Positions 1 through 7,824 of a stretch of DNA of 64,000 bases are shown one piece after another. The notes beneath the pieces were generated by a model. That model ran no database searches. It was given only the letters and a program-made list of their open reading frames with translations, and was not told the DNA's origin. The stretch is from Paracidovorax valerianellae (GTDB lineage: Bacteria > Pseudomonadota > Gammaproteobacteria > Burkholderiales > Burkholderiaceae_C), in contig NZ_FMZC01000004.1 of NCBI RefSeq assembly GCF_900102625.1, positions 186,001 to 250,000 of the forward strand. The letters run 5' to 3'. Numbering within the stretch: the first letter of the stretch is position 1; every line of letters begins with the position of its first letter. The position numbers and the translations under genes are program-made.

Positions 1-1769
1 TCCGACTGCTCGGACGCCGCCGCGGTGATCTCCCCGATGATGTCGCCCACCCGCTGCACCGAGCCCACGATCTCGCCCATGGTGCGCCCGGCGTCTTCGA
101 CCAGTTGCTTGCCGGTTTCCACGCGCGCCACCGAGTTGCCGATGAGCGCCTTGATCTCGCGCGCCGCTTCGGCGCTGCGCCCGGCCAGCGAGCGCACTTC
201 GCTCGCCACCACGGCGAAGCCCCGGCCCTGTTCGCCGGCCCGGGCGGCTTCCACCGCGGCGTTCAGCGCGAGGATGTTGGTCTGGAAGGCGATGCCGTCG
301 ATCACGCCGATGATGTCCGCGATCTTGCGCGAGCTGGCGTCGATGTCGGCCATGGTGGACACCACTTCGCCCACCACCCGCCCGCCGCGCTGCGCCACTT
401 CGGCGGCCGATCCCGCCAATTGATTCGCCTGGCGCGCCGCGTCGGCCGACTGGCGCACCGTGCCGGTGAGCTGCTCCATGCTCTGCGCGGTCTGAGCGAG
501 GCTGTTGGCGGCGTTCTCGGTGCGCACCGACAGGTCCTGGTTGCCCGTGGCGATCTCGGCGCTGGCGGTGGTGATGCTGTCCACCGCCGTACGCACCTGC
601 TGCAGCACCTGCAGGTAGCGCTGGCGCATGCCTTCCACCTCGCGCACCAGGGCGCCCATTTCGTCGGTGCGGCGGGTCTCGAACGCCTGCGTGAGATCGC
701 CTTGCGCCACCAGGGTCACGGCGCTTGTCAACTCGCGCAGCGGCTCGCTCACGCCCCGGCGCACCATGGCGAAGATGCCCGCGCCCACCACGGCCACCGC
801 CAGCGCCATCACCAGCCACACGCCGCCCATGGCGCGCCGCTGGCCGGCCAGGGCCTCGTCGTCGGACACCTCGGCCACCACGTACCAACCCGAGCCGGTC
901 TTCATGCGCAGGGCCCAGGGGGCCGCGCCTTGGTCGGGCAACAGCGCAAGGGCCTTGTCGATCACGCCCTCACCGCCACCGCCCAGCGTGGCGAGAAAAT
1001 CACCGGCCTGTGGGTACGCCTCCAGCACCTTCTTGCCGCGCGCCGTGGGGTGCACTACGAACAGCGCGTCCTGCGGGCTGCGGCGCGGGTCGATCACGTA
1101 CATGCCGCCGTGCTCGTAGAACTTCGTGCCAGCCACCTGCTTTTGCATCTGCTCCTGGAAGGCGGTGAGGTCGTTGCCCACGAAGAGGATGGCGATCACC
1201 TTGCCGGCGGCGTCCTTCACCGGCGCGTAGTGCGCCATGTAGGGTTTGCCGAACAGCATGGTGCGGCCGGTGTACGGCTGGCCGGCCAGCATGGCGGCGT
1301 AGGCGGGGCTGGCCCGGTCGAGCAGCGTGCCCTGGGCGCGTTCGCCTTTTTCGTTCTTGACCGAGGTGGTGATGCGAATGAAATCGTCGCCCTTGCGCGC
1401 GAACACCGTGGCCACGCCGCCGGTGTCCTGGGTGAACTTGTCCACGGTGCCGTAGTCGTCGTTCACCGCGATGCCGAAGCTGCTCAGCTGGCCGGTGTCC
1501 TCGTTCAGCTGCATGCCAGGGTCGAACGCGCGCTGAAAAGACAGGGCCGAGCGCCGCACCAGCTCACGGTTGGCCTCGTCCACGGCGTTGAGCGACTGGG
1601 TCACCGCATCGACCGCATCGCGCACGCCCTCGGCGATCTGGCTGCGCGTGGCCTTGTTGGTGATGACCGAGATGGCGATGCTCACCGCGACGAGGGCCAG
1701 GGCCACCAGCCCGATGGCCAGCAGGGTGACGCGGCGGGCAACGGAACGGGTCCGGACGGAAGGGGTCAT
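1..1769 (-). CDS. Methyl-accepting chemotaxis protein, C-terminus cut by window start
   Basis: Membrane chemoreceptor that passes periplasmic ligand signals to CheA/CheW. The ATG is at 1767-1769 and about 589 codons are visible. An N-terminal membrane helix (about residues 12-33) is followed by a long periplasmic region of Cache type, with the stretch [13 protein letters not shown] near its end. A second helix (about 295-315), a HAMP segment ([11 protein letters not shown]) and the signalling hairpin follow, containing [20 protein letters not shown]. The C-terminal tip, including any CheR/CheB-binding tail, lies outside the window. It shares this signalling domain with the receptor at 56.7 kb but has a different sensory region. 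Ligand unknown. Confidence 0.93.
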   Translation of the reverse strand, partial: MTPSVRTRSVARRVTLLAIGLVALALVAVSIAISVITNKATRSQIAEGVRDAVDAVTQSLNAVDEANRELVRRSALSFQRAFDPGMQLNEDTGQLSSFGIAVNDDYGTVDKFTQDTGGVATVFARKGDDFIRITTSVKNEKGERAQGTLLDRASPAYAAMLAGQPYTGRTMLFGKPYMAHYAPVKDAAGKVIAILFVGNDLTAFQEQMQKQVAGTKFYEHGGMYVIDPRRSPQDALFVVHPTARGKKVLEAYPQAGDFLATLGGGGEGVIDKALALLPDQGAAPWALRMKTGSGWYVVAEVSDDEALAGQRRAMGGVWLVMALAVAVVGAGIFAMVRRGVSEPLRELTSAVTLVAQGDLTQAFETRRTDEMGALVREVEGMRQRYLQVLQQVRTAVDSITTASAEIATGNQDLSVRTENAANSLAQTAQSMEQLTGTVRQSADAARQANQLAGSAAEVAQRGGRVVGEVVSTMADIDASSRKIADIIGVIDGIAFQTNILALNAAVEAARAGEQGRGFAVVASEVRSLAGRSAEAAREIKALIGNSVARVETGKQLVEDAGRTMGEIVGSVQRVGDIIGEITAAASEQS

Positions 1770-1943
1770 GGCGAGTCCTTGGACGGTCTCAAAAGGGGCG
1801 GGAACGAGGGGAGGGCTGCGGATGAGAGCGCCCTCATCGTAAGCAACCGTAACGCCGGCCAGATAAAGGCATTCCTTTAAGGGAATACCCTTTAGGGCAG
1901 AAATCCCACCCATTCGGGCGTTGACGGGGCCAAGCATCGAATG

Positions 1944-1994
1944 GGCCTCCAGCGCATATTCCTCTAGGGTGTATTGCTATAAATATAATAGCAA
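1944..1994 (+). repeat. Dispersed GCCTCCAGCGCA-hairpin repeat, copy A
   Basis: The element begins GCCTCCAGCGCA, has a spacer of about 18 nt (containing CCTCTAGGGTG), and ends in a hairpin with perfect 7-bp arms TTGCTAT (1974-1980) and ATAGCAA (1988-1994). It is the first of seven copies recognised in this window. It sits in the 322-bp gap between the chemoreceptor and metW. I see nothing else in that gap. Confidence 0.8.
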
Positions 1995-2091
1995 ACAGCC
2001 GAAGCGGCTCCGCGCGCTCCGGCGCGCTGCGTGGCCGAGCGGCGGTCGTCCTCCGTCCTCAGGGCGCCGCTCGACCGTCCGTGAATCGGCC

Positions 2092-2676
2092 TCAGGCGTG
2101 CTCGAAGTGGAACACCGCCGTCCCCGCCATGGCATTGGGCAGGAACCGCACTTCGCGCCCGTCCTGCAGGCCGAAGGCATCGATCACGCGCAGGGCGTTC
2201 TTGTGCGCCAGCACCTCGAAGTCCTTGAACGTGCCCACGCGGATGTTGGGCGTGTCATACCACTGGTAAGGCAGCCGGCGCGTGACGGGCATGCGCCCGC
2301 GCAGCACCGACAGCCGGTTGGGCCAGTGCGCGAAATTGGGGAACGCCACCACGCCGGCGCGGCCCACGCGCGCCGTCTCGCGCAGCATCACCTCGGTGTT
2401 GCGCAGGTGCTGCAGCGTGTCGATCTGCAGCACCAGGTCGAACGAGTTGTCGCCGAACATCGCGAGGCCCTCTTCCAGGTTCAGCTGCACCACGTTGACC
2501 CCGCGGCGCACGCAGGCGAGCACGTTCGCGTCGTCGATCTCGATCCCGTAGCCGGTGCAGCCGCGTTCGCGCTGCAGGTACGACAGCATCGCGCCGTCGC
2601 CGCAGCCCAGGTCCAGCACCCGGGCGCCGTGCGGCACCAGCCGGGAGATGGCATGCATGGTGGCTTTCTCGGTCAT
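2092..2676 (-). CDS. metW: Methionine biosynthesis protein MetW
   Basis: A 194-residue class I methyltransferase-fold protein with the SAM-binding glycine motif [11 protein letters not shown] near residues 20-30 and the acidic strand GYGIEIDD. It matches MetW, which is encoded beside metX in many proteobacteria and is reported to support homoserine acyltransfer in methionine synthesis. Its ATG overlaps the metX stop codon (ATGA), so translation is probably coupled and the two form one operon under the SAM-II leader upstream of metX. The family is typically about 195 residues, so the gene looks complete. Confidence 0.95.
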   Translation of the reverse strand: MTEKATMHAISRLVPHGARVLDLGCGDGAMLSYLQRERGCTGYGIEIDDANVLACVRRGVNVVQLNLEEGLAMFGDNSFDLVLQIDTLQHLRNTEVMLRETARVGRAGVVAFPNFAHWPNRLSVLRGRMPVTRRLPYQWYDTPNIRVGTFKDFEVLAHKNALRVIDAFGLQDGREVRFLPNAMAGTAVFHFEHA

Positions 2677-3851
2677 GCGAGCTCCTTGGCAATGCTGTCG
2701 AAATACGAGCCGATGACGCCCATGTACCGGGCGTCGTCGAGCAAAAAGGCATCGTGGCCGTGCGGCGCGTCGATCTCGGCGTAGCTCACGTCGCGGCGGT
2801 TGTCCAGCAGCGCCTTCACGATCTCGCGGCTGCGCGCGGGCGAGAACCGCCAGTCGGTGGTGAAGCTCACCAGCAGGAACTTGGCCGTGGCACGCGCCAG
2901 GGCCAGCGTGAGGTTGCCGCCAAAGGCGAGCGCGGGGTCGAAGTAGTCCAGCGCACGGGTGATCAGCAGGTAGGTGTTGGCGTCGAAATACTCGCTGAAC
3001 TTGTCGCCCTGGTAGCGCAGGTAGCTTTCGATCTGAAACTCGATGTCCTGCGTGCTGTAGCGGTAGCCGCCTGCGGCCGGCGCAACGGCGGGCGTGCCTG
3101 CGGGCAGCGTTTCCTCCATCACCGTCTGGCGCAGCTGGCGGCCGAATTTCTCGTTCATCACGTCGTCAGACAGGTACGTGATGTGGCCGATCATCCGCGC
3201 GATGCGCAGGCCGCGCTGCGGAATCGCCCCGTGCCGGTAGAAGTGCCCGCCGTGGAAGTCCGGGTCGGTCACGATGGCCCGGCGCGCCACCTCGTTGAAG
3301 GCGATGTTTTCCGCCGTGAGGTTGGGGGCGCTGGCCACCACCACCGCATGGCGCACGCGCTCGGGGTACTGCAGCGTCCACGACAGCGCTTGCATGCCGC
3401 CCAGGCTGCCTCCCAGCACCGCCGCGAGCTGCTGCACGCCGATCTGGTCCAGCAGGCGCGCCTGCGCGTTCACCCAGTCTTCCACCGTGACCACCGGAAA
3501 ATCGGCGCCGTACACCTCGCCGGTGTCCGGGTGCGTGTCCATCGGCCCGGTGGAGCCGAAGCACGAGCCCAGGTTGTTGATGCCGATCACGAAGAATCGG
3601 TTGGTGTCCACCGGCTTGCCCGGGCCGATCATGTTGTTCCACCAGCCCTCGCTCTTGGGCTGGCCCTCGTACACGCCCGCCACGTGGTGCGACGCGTTGA
3701 GCGCATGGCACACCAGCACCGCGTTGGAGCGGGCCGCGTTGAGCGTGCCGTAGGTTTCGAAGGCGAGGGTGTAGTCGCGGATCGTGCCGCCGCCCTGCAG
3801 AGGCAGTGCGTCGGCGAAATGCAAGGACTGGGACGTGGCGATGAAGGACAT
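2673..3851 (-). CDS. metX: Homoserine O-acyltransferase MetX
   Basis: Alpha/beta-hydrolase-fold enzyme that acylates homoserine in the first committed step of methionine synthesis. The nucleophile elbow [10 protein letters not shown] carries the catalytic Ser, and [10 protein letters not shown] near the C-terminus supplies the His. From the chosen ATG the protein is 392 residues, normal for the family. An alternative in-frame ATG at 3864-3866 would add five residues (MPGFF), but it lies inside the leader terminator stem, so I prefer the ATG just after the U-tract. Many proteobacterial MetX proteins use succinyl-CoA instead of acetyl-CoA, and the donor cannot be decided from what I can see. 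Overlaps metW by 4 bp. Confidence 0.95.
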   Translation of the reverse strand: MSFIATSQSLHFADALPLQGGGTIRDYTLAFETYGTLNAARSNAVLVCHALNASHHVAGVYEGQPKSEGWWNNMIGPGKPVDTNRFFVIGINNLGSCFGSTGPMDTHPDTGEVYGADFPVVTVEDWVNAQARLLDQIGVQQLAAVLGGSLGGMQALSWTLQYPERVRHAVVVASAPNLTAENIAFNEVARRAIVTDPDFHGGHFYRHGAIPQRGLRIARMIGHITYLSDDVMNEKFGRQLRQTVMEETLPAGTPAVAPAAGGYRYSTQDIEFQIESYLRYQGDKFSEYFDANTYLLITRALDYFDPALAFGGNLTLALARATAKFLLVSFTTDWRFSPARSREIVKALLDNRRDVSYAEIDAPHGHDAFLLDDARYMGVIGSYFDSIAKELA

Positions 3852-3852
3852 G

Positions 3853-3886
3853 AAAAAACCCGGCATCGCTAAAAACGAGGCCGGGT
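3853..3886 (-). terminator. Intrinsic terminator in the metX leader (SAM-II expression platform)
   Basis: On the minus strand a perfect 7-bp stem (ACCCGGC at 3886-3880 with GCCGGGT at 3864-3858) closes a 15-nt loop and runs straight into six T residues at 3858-3853. The metX ATG follows within two bases. Its place directly after a riboswitch-like aptamer suggests transcriptional attenuation of metX-metW when SAM is abundant. Confidence 0.75.
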
Positions 3887-3909
3887 CGGTGTTTCTGTCA
3901 CTTTGCGGA

Positions 3910-3966
3910 CGGGTCTTTAGCGGTATTTATAAAGCGCCCGCAAGCTATGGCAAATCGGCGCGAGGG
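3910..3966 (-). promoter_or_regulatory. SAM-II (metA/SAM_alpha-type) riboswitch upstream of metX
   Basis: Read on the minus strand, P1 pairs GCGCC (3961-3957) with GGCGC (3938-3934). The enclosed loop carries GATTT and CTTGC, and the 3' part carries ATAAA and GCTAAAG (3921-3915). This order and spacing match the compact SAM-II aptamer of metX leaders, about 52 nt. A -10-like TATAGT at 3974-3969 lies just upstream, so transcription would start at the aptamer. A terminator follows at 3853-3886. SAM-II is known mostly from Alphaproteobacteria. Confidence 0.82.
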
Positions 3967-4006
3967 CCACTATACCAAAGCCAAAGCCGCGGTGGCCGGG
4001 CATTTT

Positions 4007-4573
4007 TCAAGGCGCGGGCGCCAGCAGCGCAGCCACGCCCAGCCCCAGGAAAATCACCGCCGACACCACGTGCACCGCACGGATCGGCACCCGCCGCGTG
4101 ATGCGGTCGCCCAGCCACACCGCCGGAGCGTTGGCCAGCATCATTCCCAGCGTGGTGCCGGCCACCACCCACCAGTAGACGCTGTAGCGCGCGGCCAGCA
4201 TCACCGTGGCGACCTGCGTCTTGTCGCCCATCTCGGCCAGGAAGAACGCGATCAGCGTCGTCCCGAATACGCCGAAGCGCGGCGCGCCGCCCGAGTCGTC
4301 CTCGTCCAGCCGGTCGGGAATGAGCATCCACACCGCCATGGCGATGAATGACAGGCCCAGTCCCCAGCGCAGCACCTGCGGGCCCACCACCGTGGTCACC
4401 CAGGCGCCCACCGCGCCCGCCAGCGCATGGTTGGCCAGCGTGGCCACGAAAATGCCCAGCACGATCGGCCACGGCTTGCGAAAGCGCGCGGCGAGAACGA
4501 GGGACAGGAGTTGGGTTTTGTCGCCCATCTCCGCGAGGGCGACGATGGCGGTCGAAACGAAAAAGGCTTCCAT
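4007..4573 (-). CDS. GDT1/TMEM165 (UPF0016) family transporter, probable Mn2+ exporter
   Basis: A 188-residue integral membrane protein with six predicted helices arranged as two homologous halves. Each half carries the family motif: ALAEMGDKTQ near residue 12 and FLAEMGDKTQ near residue 111. The acidic Glu and Asp of the motif are thought to bind the divalent cation. The upstream yybP-ykoY leader supports manganese as substrate, as for bacterial family members (MneA/MneP type names are in use). No clear Shine-Dalgarno lies before the ATG. Monocistronic, transcribed toward metX. Confidence 0.9.
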   Translation of the reverse strand: MEAFFVSTAIVALAEMGDKTQLLSLVLAARFRKPWPIVLGIFVATLANHALAGAVGAWVTTVVGPQVLRWGLGLSFIAMAVWMLIPDRLDEDDSGGAPRFGVFGTTLIAFFLAEMGDKTQVATVMLAARYSVYWWVVAGTTLGMMLANAPAVWLGDRITRRVPIRAVHVVSAVIFLGLGVAALLAPAP

Positions 4574-4599
4574 GGGGCAAGGAGTTGTCCGGCCGGACA

Positions 4600-4778
4600 G
4601 GTGCAGAGCATTGACTGCACCCCGACTCCGGCCTTTTGGATCGGTGCGCAGTCAATGGTCTCGCCCAGTTCGAATGAACCGCATGCACCACAGGCCGCGA
4701 GGGCCCGAGTTTGTTGATGCATGCCCCCGTGCGGTCTGTGCGCCGGGCGGGCTACTCCCCAAAGACGGGGCGATTGTA
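4600..4778 (-). promoter_or_regulatory. yybP-ykoY manganese riboswitch
   Basis: The minus strand carries both invariant blocks of this aptamer: TTTGGGGAGTAGCC (GGGGAGTAGC at 4760-4751) and GGGCGAGACC (4666-4657), separated by about 80 nt of helical sequence. Directly 3' the strand has CATTGACTGC (4657-4648) and its exact complement GCAGTCAATG (4618-4609), a 10-bp pairing that could switch the expression platform. A palindrome GTCCGGCCGGAC (4598-4587) lies just before the ATG. The arrangement resembles the Mn-sensing leaders of mntP and alx. Confidence 0.9.
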
Positions 4779-4963
4779 ACGATGCGCTTCCGGCTGTTCG
4801 GGTAAATACCCACAAGAAACGTTGCAACTGCGCCAACTTTCGTGCTTAGACCACGAATAGATGGTTAATAATGGGCCTTGCCTTTCTGCCAAGCAGGAAC
4901 GCAAGTAGCGGTGATTGGTCGGTTTCGCGTCTTTGAAGTCGTCACAGGTTTGTTGATTGCGTC

Positions 4964-4999
4964 GGGCTCCATCGCGTTTTCTTGTTTTTTTAGGAGTCC
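4964..4999 (+). promoter_or_regulatory. Shine-Dalgarno-sequestering hairpin before the first RRM gene
   Basis: GGGCTCC (4964-4970) can pair with GGAGTCC (4993-4999) through seven pairs including one G-U. The 3' arm contains the ribosome-binding site, four bases before the ATG at 5003. The second RRM gene has the same device at 5603-5642 with a slightly different arm that still pairs, so the structure appears conserved. Confidence 0.55.
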
Positions 5000-5002
5000 T
5001 TC

Positions 5003-5395
5003 ATGGGCAACAAACTCTACGTGGGCAACCTGCCCTATTCTTTCCGCGACGACGACCTGCAACAAACGTTCAGCCAATACGGCGCCGTGCAAAGCGCCAA
5101 GGTCATGATGGAACGTGACACCGGCCGCTCCAAGGGTTTCGGCTTCGTCGAAATGGGCAGCGATGCCGAAGCACAAGCCGCCATCCAAGGCGCGCATGGT
5201 CAAAATTTCGGCGGCCGTGACCTCGTGGTCAACGAAGCTCGCCCCATGGAGCCCCGTCCTCCCCGTAGCGGTGGCGGCGGCTTCGGCGGCGGCAACGGCG
5301 GTGGCGGCGGTTACGGCGGCGGTGGCGGCCGTAGCGGTGGCTTCGGCGGCGGCGGTGGTGGCGGCGGCTACGGCGGTGGCCGCAGCAGCTACTAA
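5003..5395 (+). CDS. Glycine-rich RRM RNA-binding protein (paralogue 1)
   Basis: A 130-residue protein with one N-terminal RRM. RNP2 is KLYVGNLPY (residues 4-12) and RNP1 is KGFGFVEM (about 45-52). A Gly-rich tail with Tyr and Arg follows, GGGGYGGGG in style, from about residue 90. Such proteins bind single-stranded RNA and act as chaperones, and cyanobacterial and proteobacterial relatives are often cold-induced. It is a close paralogue of the gene at 5646, with a shorter tail. The ATG follows an AGGAG site held in a hairpin. A strong terminator follows at 5418. Confidence 0.93.
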   Translation: MGNKLYVGNLPYSFRDDDLQQTFSQYGAVQSAKVMMERDTGRSKGFGFVEMGSDAEAQAAIQGAHGQNFGGRDLVVNEARPMEPRPPRSGGGGFGGGNGGGGGYGGGGGRSGGFGGGGGGGGYGGGRSSY

Positions 5396-5417
5396 GCCAA
5401 GCGCTGGCAGCTTATCG

Positions 5418-5443
5418 AAAAGGGTCCCTCGGGACCCTTTTTT
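5418..5443 (+). terminator. Rho-independent terminator after RRM paralogue 1
   Basis: An 11-bp perfect stem, AAAAGGGTCCC (5418-5428) with GGGACCCTTTT (5431-5441), is followed by a T-run ending at 5443. The sequence is nearly self-complementary around TC. Confidence 0.92.
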
Positions 5444-5602
5444 CATGGCTGAGCCAGAGTGATTCGCCAGCATTCAGTACCTTGCTTTTTTGCGAAATTT
5501 ATGGCCCATAATGCATCGGCGAGATTTTTTTCGCGTCGACGTTTGCGGGGATCCGTCAGTTTCGCGCATAGGACATCTTTGTGATTCACTGGCTGCGTTT
5601 TC

Positions 5603-5642
5603 GGGACTCCATCGCTTTATCAATGTGTTTTTGAGGAGTCCC
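5603..5642 (+). promoter_or_regulatory. Shine-Dalgarno-sequestering hairpin before the second RRM gene
   Basis: GGGACTCC (5603-5610) is perfectly complementary over 8 bp to GGAGTCCC (5635-5642), which contains the ribosome-binding site of the gene starting at 5646. The CATCGC after the 5' arm and a T-rich loop are shared with the leader at 4964. This is compatible with an RNA thermometer or autoregulatory site, which is inference. Confidence 0.6.
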
Positions 5643-5645
5643 GTA

Positions 5646-6230
5646 ATGGGCAACAAACTGTACGTCGGCAATTTGCCGTACTCGGTGCGTGACAGTGACT
5701 TGGAGCAGGCATTCGGCCAATTCGGGGCCGTGACCAGTGCCAAAGTCATGATGGAGCGCGATACCGGCCGCTCCAAAGGCTTTGGTTTCGTCGAGATGGG
5801 CAGCGACCCTGAAGCGCAAGCCGCCATCCAGGGCATGAATGGCCAACCCCTCGGTGGCCGCAGCATCGTTGTGAACGAAGCCCGTCCCATGGAGCCTCGT
5901 CCTCCCCGCAGTGGCGGGTTTGGAGGCGGCGGTGGTGGCGGTTACGGCGGTGGCGGCGGCGGTGGTGGATACGGCGGCGGCGGTCGCAGCGGTGGCGGAG
6001 GCTACGGTGGTGGCGGCGGCCGGGGTGACGGCGGCGGTGGTGGTTACGGAGGCGGCGGCCGTGGCGAAGGCGGCGGCGGTGGCGGTGGTTATGGCGGCGG
6101 CGGCGGTGGCCGCGGCGACGGCGGTTTCCGCAGCCCCTACGGTTCGGGCTCGCGCAATGGCGGCGGCGGCGGTGGCCGCAGTGGCGGTGGCGGTGGCGGC
6201 TACGGTGGTGGCGGCAGCGGCGGCTACTGA
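5646..6230 (+). CDS. Glycine-rich RRM RNA-binding protein (paralogue 2)
   Basis: A 194-residue paralogue of the protein at 5003, nearly identical through the RRM (KLYVGNLPYSV and SKGFGFVEMGS). Its tail of about 110 residues is far longer: Gly runs broken by Tyr, Arg and Asp, ending in a GSGGY-type sequence. The tail is low complexity and probably disordered, and could promote RNA-dependent condensation. A frame upstream to about 5490 is open, but the ATG at 5646 has the AGGAG and matches the paralogue's start, so I take it. The repeated GGY codons make this stretch prone to length change. Confidence 0.93.
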   Translation: MGNKLYVGNLPYSVRDSDLEQAFGQFGAVTSAKVMMERDTGRSKGFGFVEMGSDPEAQAAIQGMNGQPLGGRSIVVNEARPMEPRPPRSGGFGGGGGGGYGGGGGGGGYGGGGRSGGGGYGGGGGRGDGGGGGYGGGGRGEGGGGGGGYGGGGGGRGDGGFRSPYGSGSRNGGGGGGRSGGGGGGYGGGGSGGY

Positions 6231-6279
6231 GATATTTCTACAGCCAGAGAGACATACCTGCACGGTGGTCTCTCCCGGC

Positions 6280-6305
6280 AAAAAGGCTCCCTCGGGAGCC
6301 TTTTT
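6280..6305 (+). terminator. Rho-independent terminator after RRM paralogue 2
   Basis: A 12-bp perfect stem, AAAAAGGCTCCC (6280-6291) with GGGAGCCTTTTT (6294-6305), closes a two-base turn and ends in T residues. It has the same design as the terminator at 5418. Confidence 0.92.
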
Positions 6306-6340
6306 CGTTTGTGGCGCGTGCGTTGGCCGCTGTGCAGCTC

Positions 6341-7135
6341 TCAGTGCGGCGACGTTCCGCCCTTTTGCCGGTGCTTGCGCGGGCGGCCAGCCAGCAGCTT
6401 GTCGAACAGCGCGTTGGGCAGCACGCGCAGCAGTTTGGCCACCACGCCCATCTGCCAAGGGATGACGCGGTAGCTCGCGCCGGCGCGGATCGCGGCGAAG
6501 GCCCGGTCGGCGAAATCTTCCGGCTGCATCAGAAAAGGCATGGCGTAGCGGTTCTGGCGGGTGAGCGGGGTGTCGATGTATCCCGGGCACAGCGTGACCA
6601 CCCGAACGCCCGAGGCGCGCAATTCCCCCCGCAGGCTTTCGCAATAGCTGATGACGGCCGCTTTGCTGCCGCAATAGGCGCCATGGCCGGGCAGGCCGCG
6701 GATGCCCGCCACGCTGCCGATGCCGACGAGCGCTCCGCTGCCGCGCTGCACCATGCCATCCACGAACGGCTGGAAGGTCGCCGCCATGCCGATGTTGTTG
6801 GTGGCGAAGGTGCGCGCCATGACCTCGATGTCTTCGCGCGCGGCGGTGTCCATGCCCACGCTGATGCCCGCATTGGCGATCACGACGTCGGGCAGCCCCT
6901 GCCTTGCGATGCAATCCTGGCCCGCGGCCACGATGCTGTCGGGCTGCGCCACGTCGGCGCTATAAATTTGATAGCTATCTACCGGGATGTTGCTTGCGCT
7001 GGCCCACGATTGCATGGCCTCCGTGCGGCGGGCGACCAACGCCAGCCGGTAACCCGCCTGGTGAAAGCGCAGGGCGAGCGCCTGGCCGATGCCGCTGGAG
7101 GCGCCGGTGATGAACACCAGTGGGTGGGACGACAT
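6341..7135 (-). CDS. Short-chain dehydrogenase/reductase (SDR), substrate unknown
   Basis: A 264-residue classical SDR. The cofactor motif TGASSGIG spans residues 10-17, NAG is present (VIANAGIS), and the catalytic Y-x3-K appears in AYCGSKAA. The ATG at 7135 has AGGAG seven bases upstream; an ATG 33 bp further up lacks such a site. Residues about 46-59 (ASASNIPVDSYQIY) are encoded by a copy of the dispersed repeat and fall just before the adenine-binding ADV. This suggests an in-frame insertion in a surface loop. It lies downstream of lptC, but a 71-bp gap and its function do not tie it to LPS export. Confidence 0.9.
   Translation of the reverse strand: MSSHPLVFITGASSGIGQALALRFHQAGYRLALVARRTEAMQSWASASNIPVDSYQIYSADVAQPDSIVAAGQDCIARQGLPDVVIANAGISVGMDTAAREDIEVMARTFATNNIGMAATFQPFVDGMVQRGSGALVGIGSVAGIRGLPGHGAYCGSKAAVISYCESLRGELRASGVRVVTLCPGYIDTPLTRQNRYAMPFLMQPEDFADRAFAAIRAGASYRVIPWQMGVVAKLLRVLPNALFDKLLAGRPRKHRQKGGTSPH
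6959..7003 (-). repeat. Dispersed repeat copy B, inside the SDR coding sequence
   Basis: Minus-strand reading gives CCAGCGCA, a spacer, then the hairpin GCTATCAAATTTATAGC (6974-6958 region). This is the same layout as the intergenic copies. It is in frame and contributes about 14 codons to the SDR without breaking it. Confidence 0.65.
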
Positions 7136-7206
7136 GGAAACTCCTGAAGGGTGAGGCTGGCCGCGCATGTGCCGCTTGATGCGGCTTGACGTCGCGTCAA
7201 GCCCCG

Positions 7207-7824
7207 TTATTTGCCGGCTGGCGGCATCAGCATGCCTTTCACGCGGCCTTGCAACTGCATGATCTGGCTGAGGTTGTTGTAGTCCATGGTGTCCGCGGTG
7301 AACTGGTCTTTGCCCCGCGTCAGTGTCACCGGCTGGTTCGACTGCACCCGTTCATCGTTGAGCCATGCGTGCAGGAATTCGCCACGGAACTGCAGGCGCG
7401 GCAGTGGCTCGCGGCCGGGCCGGGTGAGCGGTTCACGGGTGACGACGGCGTTGCCGAACAGCTGCACTTCGGAGCCGTCCGCATTGGTGAGCCCGCGGTC
7501 GGCGGTGGCCACGGTCAGCCGGCCGTCGGGTGCCACCGAACGCATGTGCACCTTGTCGATCTCCAGCGTGTCGGTGTCCAGGTAATGGCGTGCGAAGTCG
7601 CCGCGCACATCGCTTTGCAGCCGGCCGGTGGCGTCGAAGCTCTTGACCGAAAAGGTCTTCATGAAATAGTCCGGCTCGTGCGTGGGCGGGCGTTCCTGCA
7701 CGGGTTTGGACGGTGTGGGGGCATTGCGCACCAGCCACCAGGTGCCCAGCGCCATGAGCGCCATGAGCGCCACGGGCAGGTAGATGGACAGCCGGTCCCA
7801 GCCCCGGCGCAGCGTGGCGATCAT
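7207..7824 (-). CDS. lptC: LPS export system protein LptC
   Basis: A 205-residue bitopic inner-membrane protein with one N-terminal helix (YLPVALMALMALGTWWLV, about residues 15-32) followed by a periplasmic beta-jellyroll. It receives lipopolysaccharide from LptBFG and hands it to LptA. The segment EPDYFMKTFSVKSFD and the later GKDQFTADTMDYNN are typical. It overlaps the kdsC stop by 4 bp, so kdsD-kdsC-lptC are one operon. The usual next genes lptA-lptB-rpoN are absent; an SDR gene follows instead. Confidence 0.93.
   Translation of the reverse strand: MIATLRRGWDRLSIYLPVALMALMALGTWWLVRNAPTPSKPVQERPPTHEPDYFMKTFSVKSFDATGRLQSDVRGDFARHYLDTDTLEIDKVHMRSVAPDGRLTVATADRGLTNADGSEVQLFGNAVVTREPLTRPGREPLPRLQFRGEFLHAWLNDERVQSNQPVTLTRGKDQFTADTMDYNNLSQIMQLQGRVKGMLMPPAGK

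Noticed and set aside
5490-5645. N-terminal extension of the second RRM protein
   Set aside because: The paralogue starts at the equivalent of 5646, which has the ribosome-binding site; the upstream frame is leader RNA with the conserved hairpin.
4866-6230. Gly-codon repeats as a possible CRISPR-like or satellite array
   Set aside because: The repeats are in frame within a coding tail, irregular in length and have no spacers.
5586-6914. Ala/Thr-rich frame antisense to the Gly-rich tail
   Set aside because: GGC/GGT runs read as GCC/ACC on the other strand; an artefact of repeats.
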